From Caulochytrium protostelioides (Eukaryota > Chytridiomycota > Caulochytriomycetes > Caulochytriales > Caulochytriaceae), in NCBI GenBank assembly GCA_003615045.1, contig ML014169.1, positions 1 to 64,000 on the forward strand: a stretch of DNA of 64,000 nucleotides, given 5' to 3'. The first letter of the stretch is position 1, and each line of letters opens with the position of its first letter. Under the pieces are notes generated by a model. The model had not been told where the DNA came from. It worked only from the letters and a program-made list of their open reading frames with translations, and did not search any database. The position numbers were made by a program, and so were the translations under genes. Shown here in pieces: positions 33,101 through 40,785 of this stretch.

Positions 33101-35045
33101 CACCGCCATGGGCGGCCGCCGCAATGTCATTACCCGTAATGCGCGTGATGAGGCGCATGCACAGCGCTTGTGGCAAACTCGCTTCAACAGCCGCGTAGAG
33201 TTCCATCTTCAACGATTAACCCAGGACGCCGAGCGCGATAAACTGCCTCAGACGGAGCAGACGCGGCGCGAGCTCATTGACGAAGCCCGATTAGCCGCGG
33301 AAGAAGACGTCCCTGCGCGCGTCCTGAGCACCTACCTACGCATTTGCGTTGCTGATTTTCCTGGCGAAGCGTATAGCCGTGCTGATACCCGTATTGCGTT
33401 GCTGACCGTCTACAATCCGCATCCGGACCATGTGAGCGCCTGCCAGGAAGGCCGCCGGATGGTAATCTTTGGAGTGCGGCCGGCGCGGTCCCAGGTCCAT
33501 GCCATGCAACTCTCTGGGCTGGGAACCTTGCCGGTCATGTCGTGGGCCTCATGCAACCTGATCGCATCGAAACCCTTCCAGTACATTTCACATCCGGCAC
33601 AACCCGACGCCTTGACTCGCACGTGGTATCGTCCCCGCTGCATAATGCCGTTTGCTCGCATCATGAAAGCCGTCCCGCCAGGCACCCTGGCCTTTGTCGA
33701 TGCGGCAGGTCTCGTAATCCGGGTGTCGAACGTCTCCGCGGGGCACGATCTGGGCACGTCGCAGATCACTTTGCTTCTTCTGGACGCTCAATGCAACTGG
33801 GCCGAGCTTCGGGTCGCGGGCCATAGCTTGCCGCACATCACAGCTGGCGACCATGTGCGCTTGACTGATGCACGCGTGATTTCATCTCGCTCGGAGACGC
33901 GCTTGCTCCGGACGGCGGCGGAAACACATTTTGCGGTATTAAGCAAACCCTGCTTTGGGACATTGGCGCGGCAGCGTCGCGTTCTAGAGCTTTGCACCAA
34001 GCTCCAGGATGAAGGGACTGGCATCGATGCGATCTCGGCGGCATTGCAACACACCTTTGGCACGTCACTGATGGATACCGCGGCGGGTCCGATTGCGGCT
34101 GTGTCGCGTCCTGGTAGTTTACGCAGCAAAGCGCGGCTTCCCATTCCCCCGCCGCCCCCGCGCCCGGCGACGCCGTCTCCAGATGATGCAGGCCCGCATG
34201 AACTTCCGGTTTTTCATATCGATGTGGCGAGCTCTGAGCCGCTGGACGCAACGTTTTGTGTCGCGATCAGTCAGATGTGCTGTTATTTGGTCCAGAAAAC
34301 GTCGTCGATGACAGCGGTTGCCGACGCGTATGACACGACCCTGTTTGAAGGGCTGGATTGCGGACCACCGCTATATCACTACGTTGTGTCTGAGAACGGC
34401 GTCGTGATTCCTAATAGCACGGGCGTTGCGACGCTGCCAGATACCCGCTTCCACGTGCTGCCTCTGAGCGTGGGCGGTCGCTGGCTGTGGACCATCTTCC
34501 CTCGGTCATTGTTTCCGGCCGATGCGTCGGAGTGCCGCAACGGTTTCCGCCAAATCACGGCGACACGCATGACGTGGGGCAAACACGTCATGTGGTCGGT
34601 CCGCTCCGCGGTGCTGCATCCGGGCATGGAGCGGCTGTGCTCCGGCTTCAGTATTGAATGGCATGGCCTCGCTCCGCGAGATGATCGACCGCAGCGGTCT
34701 GCGCAAACTGAGCAGGCCCCGCTGTTAGATCCGGCTGGGCCTGAGCGGCACGAGCATCTGGCTTGGCGGGACGATGACGAGTTTATCGCGCCTGCGTCAC
34801 AGGCGCTGCAGAAGATTGTGGTCGGAAGCACGGACCCATGGCTCTGGCGTGACGGTCAGCTGGGCCGCCGCGATCGGAGCGTCGCCCTGCGCCCCCTGCC
34901 GTCTCACCTAGGCGGCTACCATCGGGGTCCGCTGTTGTTGCCTGTGTTGACATCGGCACCGGTACCAACACTAGCGCCAGCACCAGCACCGGTGTCTCCC
35001 GCTACGCCTCCCGCAGTGCCCGTCGTCGTTCGCGCGCCGCCATAA
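27177..35045 (+). CDS. BRCA2: BRCA2 homologue with nine BRC-type repeats
   Basis: A single 2622-codon ORF. Residues 1-1050 are disordered. Nine BRC-type repeats lie at about 1053-1540, each of the form LFxTASGKxMAPPSxxAxxRAxxLI. BRC motifs bind RAD51 through FxTA and load it on single-stranded DNA in homologous recombination. The DNA-binding domain starts near 1750 with the helical domain (MAWICNHWTLILWKL), then OB1 (LERDNVPNRF, LSDGWYCVQAVMDTAL, GRIRIGTKL, PVAAIDVIVLRRYP). A charged helix pair (about 1980-2040) sits where the tower belongs. OB2 and OB3 (RIMKAVPPGTLAFVDAAG...) end near 2300. About 180 further residues (2335-2510), rich in Trp and Cys, are not part of the mammalian domain as I know it. 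DSS1 is the expected partner. The gene is AT-richer than its neighbours. ATG 27177 follows CTCACC; stop TAA. Confidence 0.94.
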   Translation: MTPSGSLPELGAEEPPDLSQQLGDSPDSTSLTPSRPCRRAGSDKRLTGTPPADAADGTTPVSHGTASSRPAFGVESQGSPLPASELDGSDRVIPGSLVTPLATPNPKRWNSRRDSHPPSHLPPSHLPPSHLPPISDAPAAPFPDWSSSLETPPRPFLLDQDQVMTYLRTGHGAPASPSTRTGHPAKADATPGSLSPLQAMASAAPFPDTRIVTAPTDSDPYAALSPARLTPPELRPHPLPAGLGTTPRLQRSSRRHDSARVSHFARHTKTMGAHVHVPVINATTPVMRQEKRGRRPLLAEASMPLAPAASTPTRQTNPAALSHMFQASARVIAPLHSASYAEPPNMPTIPEKSDTLDFSVLAKRLRMRAQPIKRSPSPAPAPLETMLGDARGHPSRSSSLSPISDMSEETEEELQAELAQSSQVSSQASTSSSPASSLAVGSQGLVGKDHEVETPLRPSVDLETSSETRNQPIPFQSRLNIVRDQNLTDSRDWGETESLYLSQGLQSQDMDVTTALASSTSSESDLPSLQPEPHSETQIQTSVSLRPSEESECLGTVSPPVVADDTRLEITILDEPDLGSASTAPPSLVDQTKGLPQSDPSFLADHHYAPMGRLRPPSPVPVLPALHSSPSRKDGRHSPGRTVSLDAVRPYERESVLAISSPVSASHTESRESLPFHMAPAGLIGSPTLPVQSAPPAMDVPSTVSFSDPMAALAPVAPSHPEASSKPHSISLTDHPDSSLSRTPTAPVATEDEMATPRGGLTDHSSPEMPLIRSQSNHEYHTAPDEGATHHASLSEMPLRRSAGESQDTRLQESDVFAPVLPHQTAELPRPDVINSLPLSSASNPLTTVGLPTSGRAANNETIAETSVSGPALGPPSDNEVDLKQGRADDSTTPSMSSSPPQEQPAVDTEVPRAPTELTSDKSLVSEVDEAGQHPPPVETDDTSVRGEVSRPDMQDTWIADALASEVSADPPVHGDGKARLSDSTALEESSVPAREARRSPEAELPVDMSPAVAATTLNQNGKRSGSTISSEALDVFKKSRVTSEKCETSATMSLFTTATGKHIAPPTADAQRRAALLISAAAVSDVSDGRQASSAFNDPSVSAGQAGPTHADQPGYQNEVARQVEPTLPYQTTDSDVLSVQKPPMAPRPKTLAGTLFTTASGRPLAPPSATARRRAEALIHETGNTASDSSPSVSGFTMGSDKAMASASTESSQRVTTLIADGQVPPSRDGSAPTSLFATASGKTMPMPSSKALNHAARVIASDVSNKAPPSLPPPSASTSLFTTASGKVMRPPSKEATLRASALIDGSGDPKPDHKTAERPNRLTTAGNKAIAPPSADAQARAEAILGSLSTTDVAPTASASRNAFSTASGKQMAPPSAEAQRKAQTLIADSSVTPKSASTYPTPVTPGLSLFSTASGKQLASPSADAQHRAAALMRDIATGTSSTSHGPHSAPGGQDTTSPSTTRASLFSTASGKAMAPPSAKARNRAAFLLDDQQRTLAPPASGSSLGISLFQTAGGKSMIPPSRDAQEKARLIFDANHQPEQLPSHNQHYNAEHPSHCTDHIVTPFASPLVRRVSGSSNASASSPMQKGGLGIVASATRSPYTSHAAMITRFGARGPDLGRGMSKRPRTLHPKLLRTGAAILSKQAEAKSVPVKRELKVFRFPTTEQEDNRCPFSRVLLSAPQSMHSTGPYDVSRFTWLQFPSEDSPRLRSATIYAAHDRAFHGVEDARKGLLELGASENLADMAWICNHWTLILWKLCGTLARGMVSVDPPFAAYEEVFRQLRLRYQREMELTQRPALRLVLERDNVPNRFMVLVVLRTPSPSALQTLREGCHVVLSDGWYCVQAVMDTALTDCLRSGRIRIGTKLAMSGIQLSGSADGVNPLAQDLEIDPFVSVENEVQSVSLQLNVNSVRLARPDALLGYQSSVAYISALQTVTPEGGPVAAIDVIVLRRYPVMTVENLDGPQNNDRTAMGGRRNVITRNARDEAHAQRLWQTRFNSRVEFHLQRLTQDAERDKLPQTEQTRRELIDEARLAAEEDVPARVLSTYLRICVADFPGEAYSRADTRIALLTVYNPHPDHVSACQEGRRMVIFGVRPARSQVHAMQLSGLGTLPVMSWASCNLIASKPFQYISHPAQPDALTRTWYRPRCIMPFARIMKAVPPGTLAFVDAAGLVIRVSNVSAGHDLGTSQITLLLLDAQCNWAELRVAGHSLPHITAGDHVRLTDARVISSRSETRLLRTAAETHFAVLSKPCFGTLARQRRVLELCTKLQDEGTGIDAISAALQHTFGTSLMDTAAGPIAAVSRPGSLRSKARLPIPPPPPRPATPSPDDAGPHELPVFHIDVASSEPLDATFCVAISQMCCYLVQKTSSMTAVADAYDTTLFEGLDCGPPLYHYVVSENGVVIPNSTGVATLPDTRFHVLPLSVGGRWLWTIFPRSLFPADASECRNGFRQITATRMTWGKHVMWSVRSAVLHPGMERLCSGFSIEWHGLAPRDDRPQRSAQTEQAPLLDPAGPERHEHLAWRDDDEFIAPASQALQKIVVGSTDPWLWRDGQLGRRDRSVALRPLPSHLGGYHRGPLLLPVLTSAPVPTLAPAPAPVSPATPPAVPVVVRAPP
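30335..31792 (+). repeat. Array of nine BRC repeats plus one degenerate copy
   Basis: BRC-like units start near 30335, 30643, 30886, 31018, 31147, 31270, 31411, 31582 and 31718. A worn unit lies at about 30768 (GFTMGSDKAMASAS). Core forms are SLFTTATGKHIAPP, TLFTTASGRPLAPP, SLFATASGKTMPMP, SLFTTASGKVMRPP, NRLTTAGNKAIAPP, NAFSTASGKQMAPP, SLFSTASGKQLASP, SLFSTASGKAMAPP and SLFQTAGGKSMIPP. Unit 5 lacks the key Phe (LTTAGNK), so RAD51 binding there is doubtful. Confidence 0.92.
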
Positions 35046-35338
35046 CCCACCTGTGAGATCATCACGGTGTCATCATTGCCATCGTCATCACCAGCATGTC
35101 ATCATCCCTGACGGGGGATTGGTAATCGTTTCTTGAACCATTCGTTGTTGGTGTCACGCCGACAGCCCGATGAGAGAAAATTGCCGTCATTGAATCAAAG
35201 TGCAGTTAATTAGAGGAAACGAGAGGAATAGAAGGGCGGATATGAAGGAAAGGCGAAAGAGGGAGAGAAAGGAACGAACGAACGAGGCGCGTCTCTAACG
35301 CTACCCCCAAGGTAGGCTGGCAGGCTGGATCAGCCCGT

Positions 35339-37188
35339 TTATGCGCCACGCCTGAAAGAGCCCATGCCGCGGCCTGAGGGCATCGGCCCGCCGCGGTTGG
35401 AGGAGCGGACGCCGCCGTGCATGCGGTTGCCGCGGTCGCCGCGGTCGCCCCCGTGCATGCGGTCGCCGCGGTCCGAAGGAGCGGAGCTGCTGGCGACGGT
35501 GGAACCGCCCTTGCGGACGAGGAGCTCCTGCTCGCGCTTCTCGATGTTGAAGGTGAGGTTCTCGACGCGGAAGGTCAAGGACGCCTCGCCCCAGTGGGTC
35601 TTGTCCATGATCTGGGCGTGGATGGTGGGGCACTGCGTGCGGATGACGACGGTGTTCGTGGCGGCGTCGATCTTGGCGTCCATGCGGGCGTCGCGGATCA
35701 GGTTGACAATCCATTTCTCGCCGGCGTCCGGCGCCATGTTGAGGCGCTCGCTGAGCTCGGTGATGTCGAGAACCTGGTGGATGCGGCAGTAGTTCTCGAA
35801 CATGAGCAGACGCGCGTTTTCGAGGAACAGCTCATAGAGGTCCTGGACAAAGAAGTCAGAGGCAATCAAATCGCCGCACTGCGCGAGCTTCGTCTGGGCC
35901 GTCTCAAAGTCATAGTCGACAAAAAGGGCTTCGACGAAGTCCACAACCGGGTCGCGGTAGACGTGGACCTCATTCCGGATCAAGCGGATCAGCTCCTTGA
36001 GGACACCGCGCTGCTTCTTCTGGATGACAGCCGAGATGGTGATGTAGCGGAGCATCCATGGCACGGCGGTCTGGATGACGTTGAGGTAGGTCGGCTGCAA
36101 GAAGAGCTCGAGGAGCTTCTCGCGGCCGTTGTCGTGGTTGAAGAAGACAAAGAGGGCCCAGGTGACAAGCCAGGTGCGCTGCTGCAGCTGCTCTACTGGC
36201 GAGCCGTACTCGCGCTGGTCAATGAACTCCTTCAGGCTGTTGATCTGCTCGAGTGCCGTGGGCCAGTCCTGGTTAAGAATGTCCGAAGCGAGCTTGCCCC
36301 ACATGGCGGAGGCGATCTTCTCAGCGTCCGTCGACAGAATGAGCAAGTGGTAGAGCATGTCCGAGGCGGAGGCGTACTGGCCGATCGCGTACTGGAACAG
36401 CGCGCCCTCGTAGAACTTGTCGAGCATTTCGACCTTGAAGCCGTGCTCCTCCGTGAGCAGCTGGATGTTAAACTGCTTGTCCGACTTGAGCTGGCTTGCG
36501 ACGTTCGGGTCCTTGATCATCTCGAACAGCGGCTGGTTCTCACGCTCGTACAAGTCGAACGTCTCCAGAGCCTTCTGCGTGCGCTCGCTGTGCCCGGGAA
36601 CGTCGTTTTCGGTCTCGTTCAGTTCCTGCCAGATCTCGTTGTGGTGGCCCGCCATGTCGGTCTGCTCGACGATGGCGAGCTTCGCCTTCAAGATGTCTTT
36701 GACAGGGTACATCTGTGGTCGCCGTCAAGATCCACCAACCCCATCATGCAAAAAAAAGAACGAAAGAGTGAGTCACATCGGTCTCATGTCGCCCATGAGT
36801 GGAATGGCGAACGCAGGGCGATGACGCTGCGTCGCTCACCAACACAGCAATTCTCGTGGCACGACAGTGGCGTTGTCATGACGCACCATCGAAGCCGATG
36901 GTAGCTACCATGTGCTGGTTGGTCATGCAGCATCCCGCAACAGCTTTGCGGCGACCCATCGCCCTGGCACAAAAAGGGAATGCCGACGAGCGGGTGGCCG
37001 CTCGGACAGGCCAAGCGACGCCCGAGCAGACTTCTGGTGAGAACGCGCGATTGGCGTGGCCCCGCAAAGGGCAAGAAGGACGTTACCTCGTTCTCCTGGA
37101 GGTGGTCCAGCAGCGGCAGGATGAGATGCGGGTCGAGGTGCTTGGCCATCTCAAGGGTCAAGTCATATTGGGCTTTGTCGACGGCCAT
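35339..37188 (-). CDS. EIF3E: eIF3 subunit e (INT6), two exons
   Basis: Exon 1 is 37188-37087 (34 codons, MAVDKAQYDLTLEMAKHLDP...LQENE). Exon 2 is 36712-35339. Together they make 491 residues. eIF3e is a PCI-domain subunit of the eIF3 complex that helps recruit mRNA and the 43S complex in the cytoplasm. Diagnostic blocks in exon 2 are LYHLLILSTDAEKIASAMWGKLASDIL, QQRTWLVTWALFVFFNHDNGR, LFLQPTYLNVIQTAVPWMLRY, ENARLLMFENYCRIHQ and KWIVNLIRDARMDAKID (the winged-helix end of PCI). The last 50 residues are an Arg/Gly/Asp-rich tail with near-repeats (RGDRMHGGDRGDRG), absent in the human protein. Without exon 1 the frame begins at an internal Met (MYPVKDIL), which would lose the conserved N-terminus. 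It converges on BRCA2 with a 293-bp gap. Confidence 0.95.
36713..37086 (-). other. Intron of eIF3e gene
   Basis: 374 nt in phase 0. The donor is GAG|GTAACG and the acceptor CCACAG|ATGTAC. A T-rich tract lies about 40 nt before the acceptor. Joining gives LQENE-MYPVKDIL, which lines up with the N-terminus of eIF3e from other eukaryotes. Confidence 0.85.
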
Positions 37189-38151
37189 GGTGGGCAGCAG
37201 TCGCTTCGCGCGAGGGTGAACAGCGGTGAAGGCGAAGGGGGGACGAGGCGGTCAATTCAGACGTCGAGACAGACGTATCGGTGCAGCGGCCGGGGTGGAA
37301 ATGTATCGGCGAATCACGGTTTCCAGACCCAAAAGGAGAGACGACACGCGACGGTGTGCAGCGAGCTTCAGGGAAGAGCAGCTCAGCGGGGAGACGCCGG
37401 CAGCGGAGAAGCAGAGCGAGGTCGGAGAGACGGGCGACAGCGGGAGTCGACGTGTCAGCACCGAAATATGAACACGGCAGACGGGTCACGGGTGGCCGAC
37501 GAGCAAAGCCAAGAGAGGTTCCTTCCGCCTTTGTCACGAGCCCTGAGGAGACATGCTTTTTCACCGAAGCGCAGCACCCCTCACCACCCACTTTCCCCTT
37601 CAAAACCCGCGCGCGAGAACGAGCACACGGCTCCAGGCGCTGACGTGACGAGCTCCAACCACGTTGTTCGCCTGCTCGCCTGACGGCCAGCTTGCTTGCT
37701 TGCTTGCTTGCCTGCTTGCCTGCCTGTGTGCTGGCTCGCGCTCTCTCCCAGGTTCCTGGTCTCTGCATGGGCGGGAGGGTGCCGCCGCCGCCGCCGCCGG
37801 GGGCCTCCGACGCCGAGCGCACGGTCAGCTCTCGGCCGCGGCCGCCGAGTGGCGGGGCGTGGTCGACCGAGAACATGAGCAGGAGCAGGAGCAGGAGCGG
37901 GAGGCCGACGCGTCGACCACTCAGCCCGCTGGGCCGGGACGGCCCGTGGCGACCCGCCCCGTCGCGGCATGCCTGCGCGCCCTCGCCCCCATGGCCATGG
38001 AGCCGCTCCCGCGCCGTTCGCGGACCCCCGCCTCCTCGACGTCCGCACGAGCGGCCAGGAGCGGAGCCAGCGAGCCACGACGCCGACGCGGCCGAGCCGC
38101 TCGCGACGCCGGCCTTCGTGCCATGCTGACGCCGACGCCGACGCCGACGCT

Positions 38152-38186
<35 letters not shown>

Positions 38187-38647
38187 TTGTCGGGACGGGG
38201 TCCCCGGCAGACATGCGTGGCGGGCTCGCGCGGCGGGCACCGACCCCCTTCGGCTCCGACGGACCGACGTCGCTACCGCCGCCGACGCGGGGGAGTGCGG
38301 ACTCCACGAGTGGCCGGCAACCGCCATCGAGTGGTCGCCGACCAAGGGGCCCTCCGCCGCCACGGCCGTTCGTTCCGGGCGCGGACTCGACGCTTTGGCG
38401 TTTTTCTCAGACGAGACGCCCCAAAGGCAAGGTGAGCAAGTGGATGCTGGATTTCACGATCATCGGGATCGGCCGCGACCCGCGTCGAGCGATGCCGCAA
38501 ACGTGCATGGCACGCATGTTAGGGCCACGGTTCCGCGAGGCGCACCAATATCAACAGATCATCAATCATGCAGGATACACTCCATGTGCGTGATCACGCT
38601 CGACGGGCTGCTAAAGCTGCAACAAAGCCGAGCGGACATCCTCACGG
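37189..38647. other. Intergenic region with simple repeats
   Basis: No supportable gene in 1.46 kb. It contains a CTTG/CCTG repeat at 37687-37733, a GCAGGA run near 37873-37900, and a GACGCC hexamer array at 38127-38188. A good donor-like sequence (GGCAAGGTGAGC) at 38425-38436 and open frames ending near 38593 (+) raise the possibility of an unrecognised exon, but I find no motif. Confidence 0.45.
38127..38188. repeat. GACGCC hexanucleotide repeat
   Basis: About ten near-perfect units. One + frame would read Asp-Ala repeats, another Thr-Pro. It is of the same kind as the coding hexamers in hamartin, HRD3 and the protein at 49.5 kb. Confidence 0.9.
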
Positions 38648-39228
38648 TCAGCACAGATGGCAGAAGGGAACCCTGAAGGATGATGATAGAAACTTTACGT
38701 AAAGGGCCGAGGTCAAGCCGAGCGTGAAAACAGCCATGACCTCAGCTGTCTGGAAGAGAACACTTTTAGCAAAAATCCTGCAACAAATCCGACGGCTGCC
38801 GTCTTCGGCTGCAAATCCTGAAGCGTGACATTGTTGGTAGTCGCCCATCGGGCAGGCGCAGCGACATGTTTCCCGAGATCAACGATCATAGGCTCGGAGC
38901 GCTGGAGCACGGCATCGGCTTCGACGGCGCGTGTCATGATAAAGGCCGCTCCACCGACCAGCAGCATGCCGCCAGCGAGAAAACCGAGCCGTGCCGCTCT
39001 TGATCCGGCGGCTGTCGTTGCTACGCTGGTCGCTCCCGCGTGAACCGGCCGCACCCGTGTCGGGCCCATTCGGCCCAGGAAAGGCGCCATCGATCGAGAT
39101 GCGGGCGCGACGACGGTCGTCATGTGGCGCAGAAACCAGGCTCGCAGCATCACCGCGGGTGCTGTCTGGGACATGGTTGACCAGCAGGCACTGCTTCGTG
39201 ACAGAACCGTCGCCAGTGGCGTCAGCAT
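38648..39228 (-). CDS. Small membrane protein, FUN14-like, frame broken near C-terminus
   Basis: The frame 39228-38713 gives 171 residues. It has a basic, Ser/Ala-rich N-terminus like a mitochondrial presequence, one hydrophobic helix (LGFLAGGMLLVGGAAFIM), and a segment LQPKTAAVGFVAGF. That segment resembles the glycine-rich helix that opens the FUN14 domain of mitochondrial outer-membrane proteins. After GFVAG the conserved character moves to another frame (38648 side), reading FAKSVLFQTAEVMAVF then TLGLTSALYV, which looks like the second FUN14 helix. The original frame instead gives a poor tail (SSRQLRSWLFSRSA). A one-base difference near 38785, or an unseen splice, would join them. The FUN14 assignment is tentative. 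If real, it would act in mitochondrial quality control or contact sites. Confidence 0.42.
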
Positions 39229-39757
39229 GATGGCGATGGCGAGCCGCTATGGTAGCCCATCCGTTGACAATATCCGTTCCCAAAGGGATGCTAGTGAACA
39301 CGAAGTGTTACATGACAAAGCGTGGCAGGGGAGAGCAACCGACGTGGGCGCCCATGCGAGGTCAGGCAGTGGCATGCAGAATCCCGTCGTGAAGGAAAGC
39401 AGAAATTTAATCGAAAGGAACAACGCGCTACAAACCCGGAAAAGAAACATTGAAGACCCTGCGACCGAGTCTGTTGATCGCCATACCAACCTTCCCGTGA
39501 TCCCTTCCACTACAGTAAATAGCGAAACTGCCAAAAACTGGCTCATTCAAGAGTTGGGCAGACATTTCGAAGAGTTCCACGAGCCTGGTGATTACATGTT
39601 CACTGGAGAGTGACACATGTTAGCAAAAGAACCTGACATCATTCCATCAGGCGAAGATGCTGACAGCATTCCATCAGGCGAAGGGGCTGACAACTTTTCT
39701 ATCAAAATCATATCGCGCAAAAGGGCCCGCCGAGTTGGCCAAAACTTATCACCCTAA
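39122..39757 (+). pseudogene. AT-richer ORF with in-frame TGA and short tandem repeat
   Basis: Not recognised. The frame runs from ATG 39122 to TGA 39611-39613 (163 codons) and stays open for another 47 codons in the same frame, from an ATG at 39617 to TAA 39757. The second part has two copies of a ten-residue unit (DIIPSGEDAD, DSIPSGEGAD) and ends in a basic cluster, SRKRARRVGQ, like a nuclear localisation signal. From about 39240 on, base and codon use are markedly less GC-rich than in the neighbours. The first 100 bases overlap the 5' end of the FUN14-like gene on the other strand, so the true start is probably later (for example the ATGs near 39227). It may be a pseudogene, a stop-codon readthrough gene or two small genes. 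Confidence 0.35.
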
Positions 39758-40239
39758 GAGTCCATCCTTCTCAAAGATTGGAGCCCAGTGAGGACCGCGC
39801 TCAAGTATATCACGCAGCATTTCCCCTCCGTTTAGCGTATCCGGTTCCCGTGAGGGATCCGGGGCTCCCTGTTCGTCGCTTTCCTTGTATGGTGGGCCTC
39901 CAGCGTTCGTGTCAGAGTCATATCACCGGTCGTCCCGTCGATGCGGTGCTCGGCTGTCGTCGGCTGCCGCAACCGGGCGACGAGGACACGCCAAACGAGA
40001 AAGCCGACGACGCGATCGAAGCGCTCATCGCCAGAATGGCCGCCGTCGATATCGATATCGGTTTCGGTATCGAGAATGCGTTGGACGTCAACATCAAATC
40101 GATGGCGAGTGTGTGGCACAGCGCTCATCAAGGCCGTGTGCCGCCCTTGCCGACCTGCCCATCAGGTTGCCTGGAACTCGCTTCACCGAGCCTCTCCCCC
40201 TTCCCCGTACTTATTCTTATCGAAAGCTTGTGTACCCCC
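39758..40239. other. Unassigned region before relic copy 3
   Basis: A frame from a TTG at 39778 to 40284 is open (169 codons) but has no ATG early on. Its only family-like stretch is at the very end, given with relic copy 3. It may be the decayed 5' part of that element. Confidence 0.35.
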
Positions 40240-40785
40240 GGAACAGTGATAGACCCCGTGAGAGAAAGGAAAGAAGGTGCATAGTGTGCGATGGTGAGTA
40301 TCTTCGCAGGCAAGAGCGTCGTCGTCCGACGGGTTGAAAGGTACGGACATCCTGAACCCCGTGGCCGAGAGGGCGGCCATGGAGGGTAAGCCCGTGGTGA
40401 TTGCCTCTGACGTATCCAGGTTCGTCCCGGGGGGCAAGGGCGAGATCTCCGTTCCAACACCTCGAGCGTACAAGGCGTGCGCTCAGCGTTTCCACATCGT
40501 GCTGGTTGTGGTCCTTGCAGAGTGTGGTTCTGAAAAAAAGAAAATGCAAAGCTGGGGGCAAGGGTCCCATGATCAGAGGATTGCTGTGATGCGATTCAGC
40601 CAGTATCAGCAAGTTGGTGAACCGCGATCTCTCGGCCGCGATGAACATCCACCGCTGTCTGGCCTTACCCGTCAGACCGATAGCGTCGTGCCGCAACCCC
40701 GGGCAAGCTCCGCTGCAGCCGAAGATCGGCAAGCTCATCCGCCACCAAACCAACATGCGTACTGCCTCTGTGGGGGACCCCTGGT
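40240..40785 (+). pseudogene. Fanzor/TnpB-like nuclease relic, copy 3 (most complete)
   Basis: Pieces in the right order for a Fanzor protein. First, VIDPVRERKEG then GEYLRRQ (40246-40315, two frames) looks like the RuvC-I 'DPG...' region. Second, GKGEISVPTPRAYKAC (40433-40480) then QRFHIVLVV resembles the stretch before the RuvC-II 'VDEYRTSxxC' motif; the expected DE is not seen. Third, KCKAGGKGPMIRGLL, a TGA (40587-40589) where TGG is expected, then CDSASISK. Fourth, LVNRDLSAAMNIHRCLALP (RuvC-III, Asp kept) and KIGKLIRH, where the stop seen in the other copies is CAA. The 3' flank has GTGGGGGACCCC at 40770-40781. Frames change at least twice, and the gap between RuvC-I and RuvC-II is too short, so the copy is dead. 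Fanzors are eukaryotic relatives of IS200/605 TnpB; assignment is by motif only. Confidence 0.62.

Noticed and set aside
37664-38593. 309-codon + frame with poly-Ala and Asp-Ala/Thr-Pro repeat
   Set aside because: Built largely from simple repeats; no domain, no good ATG context, and other frames are open as well.
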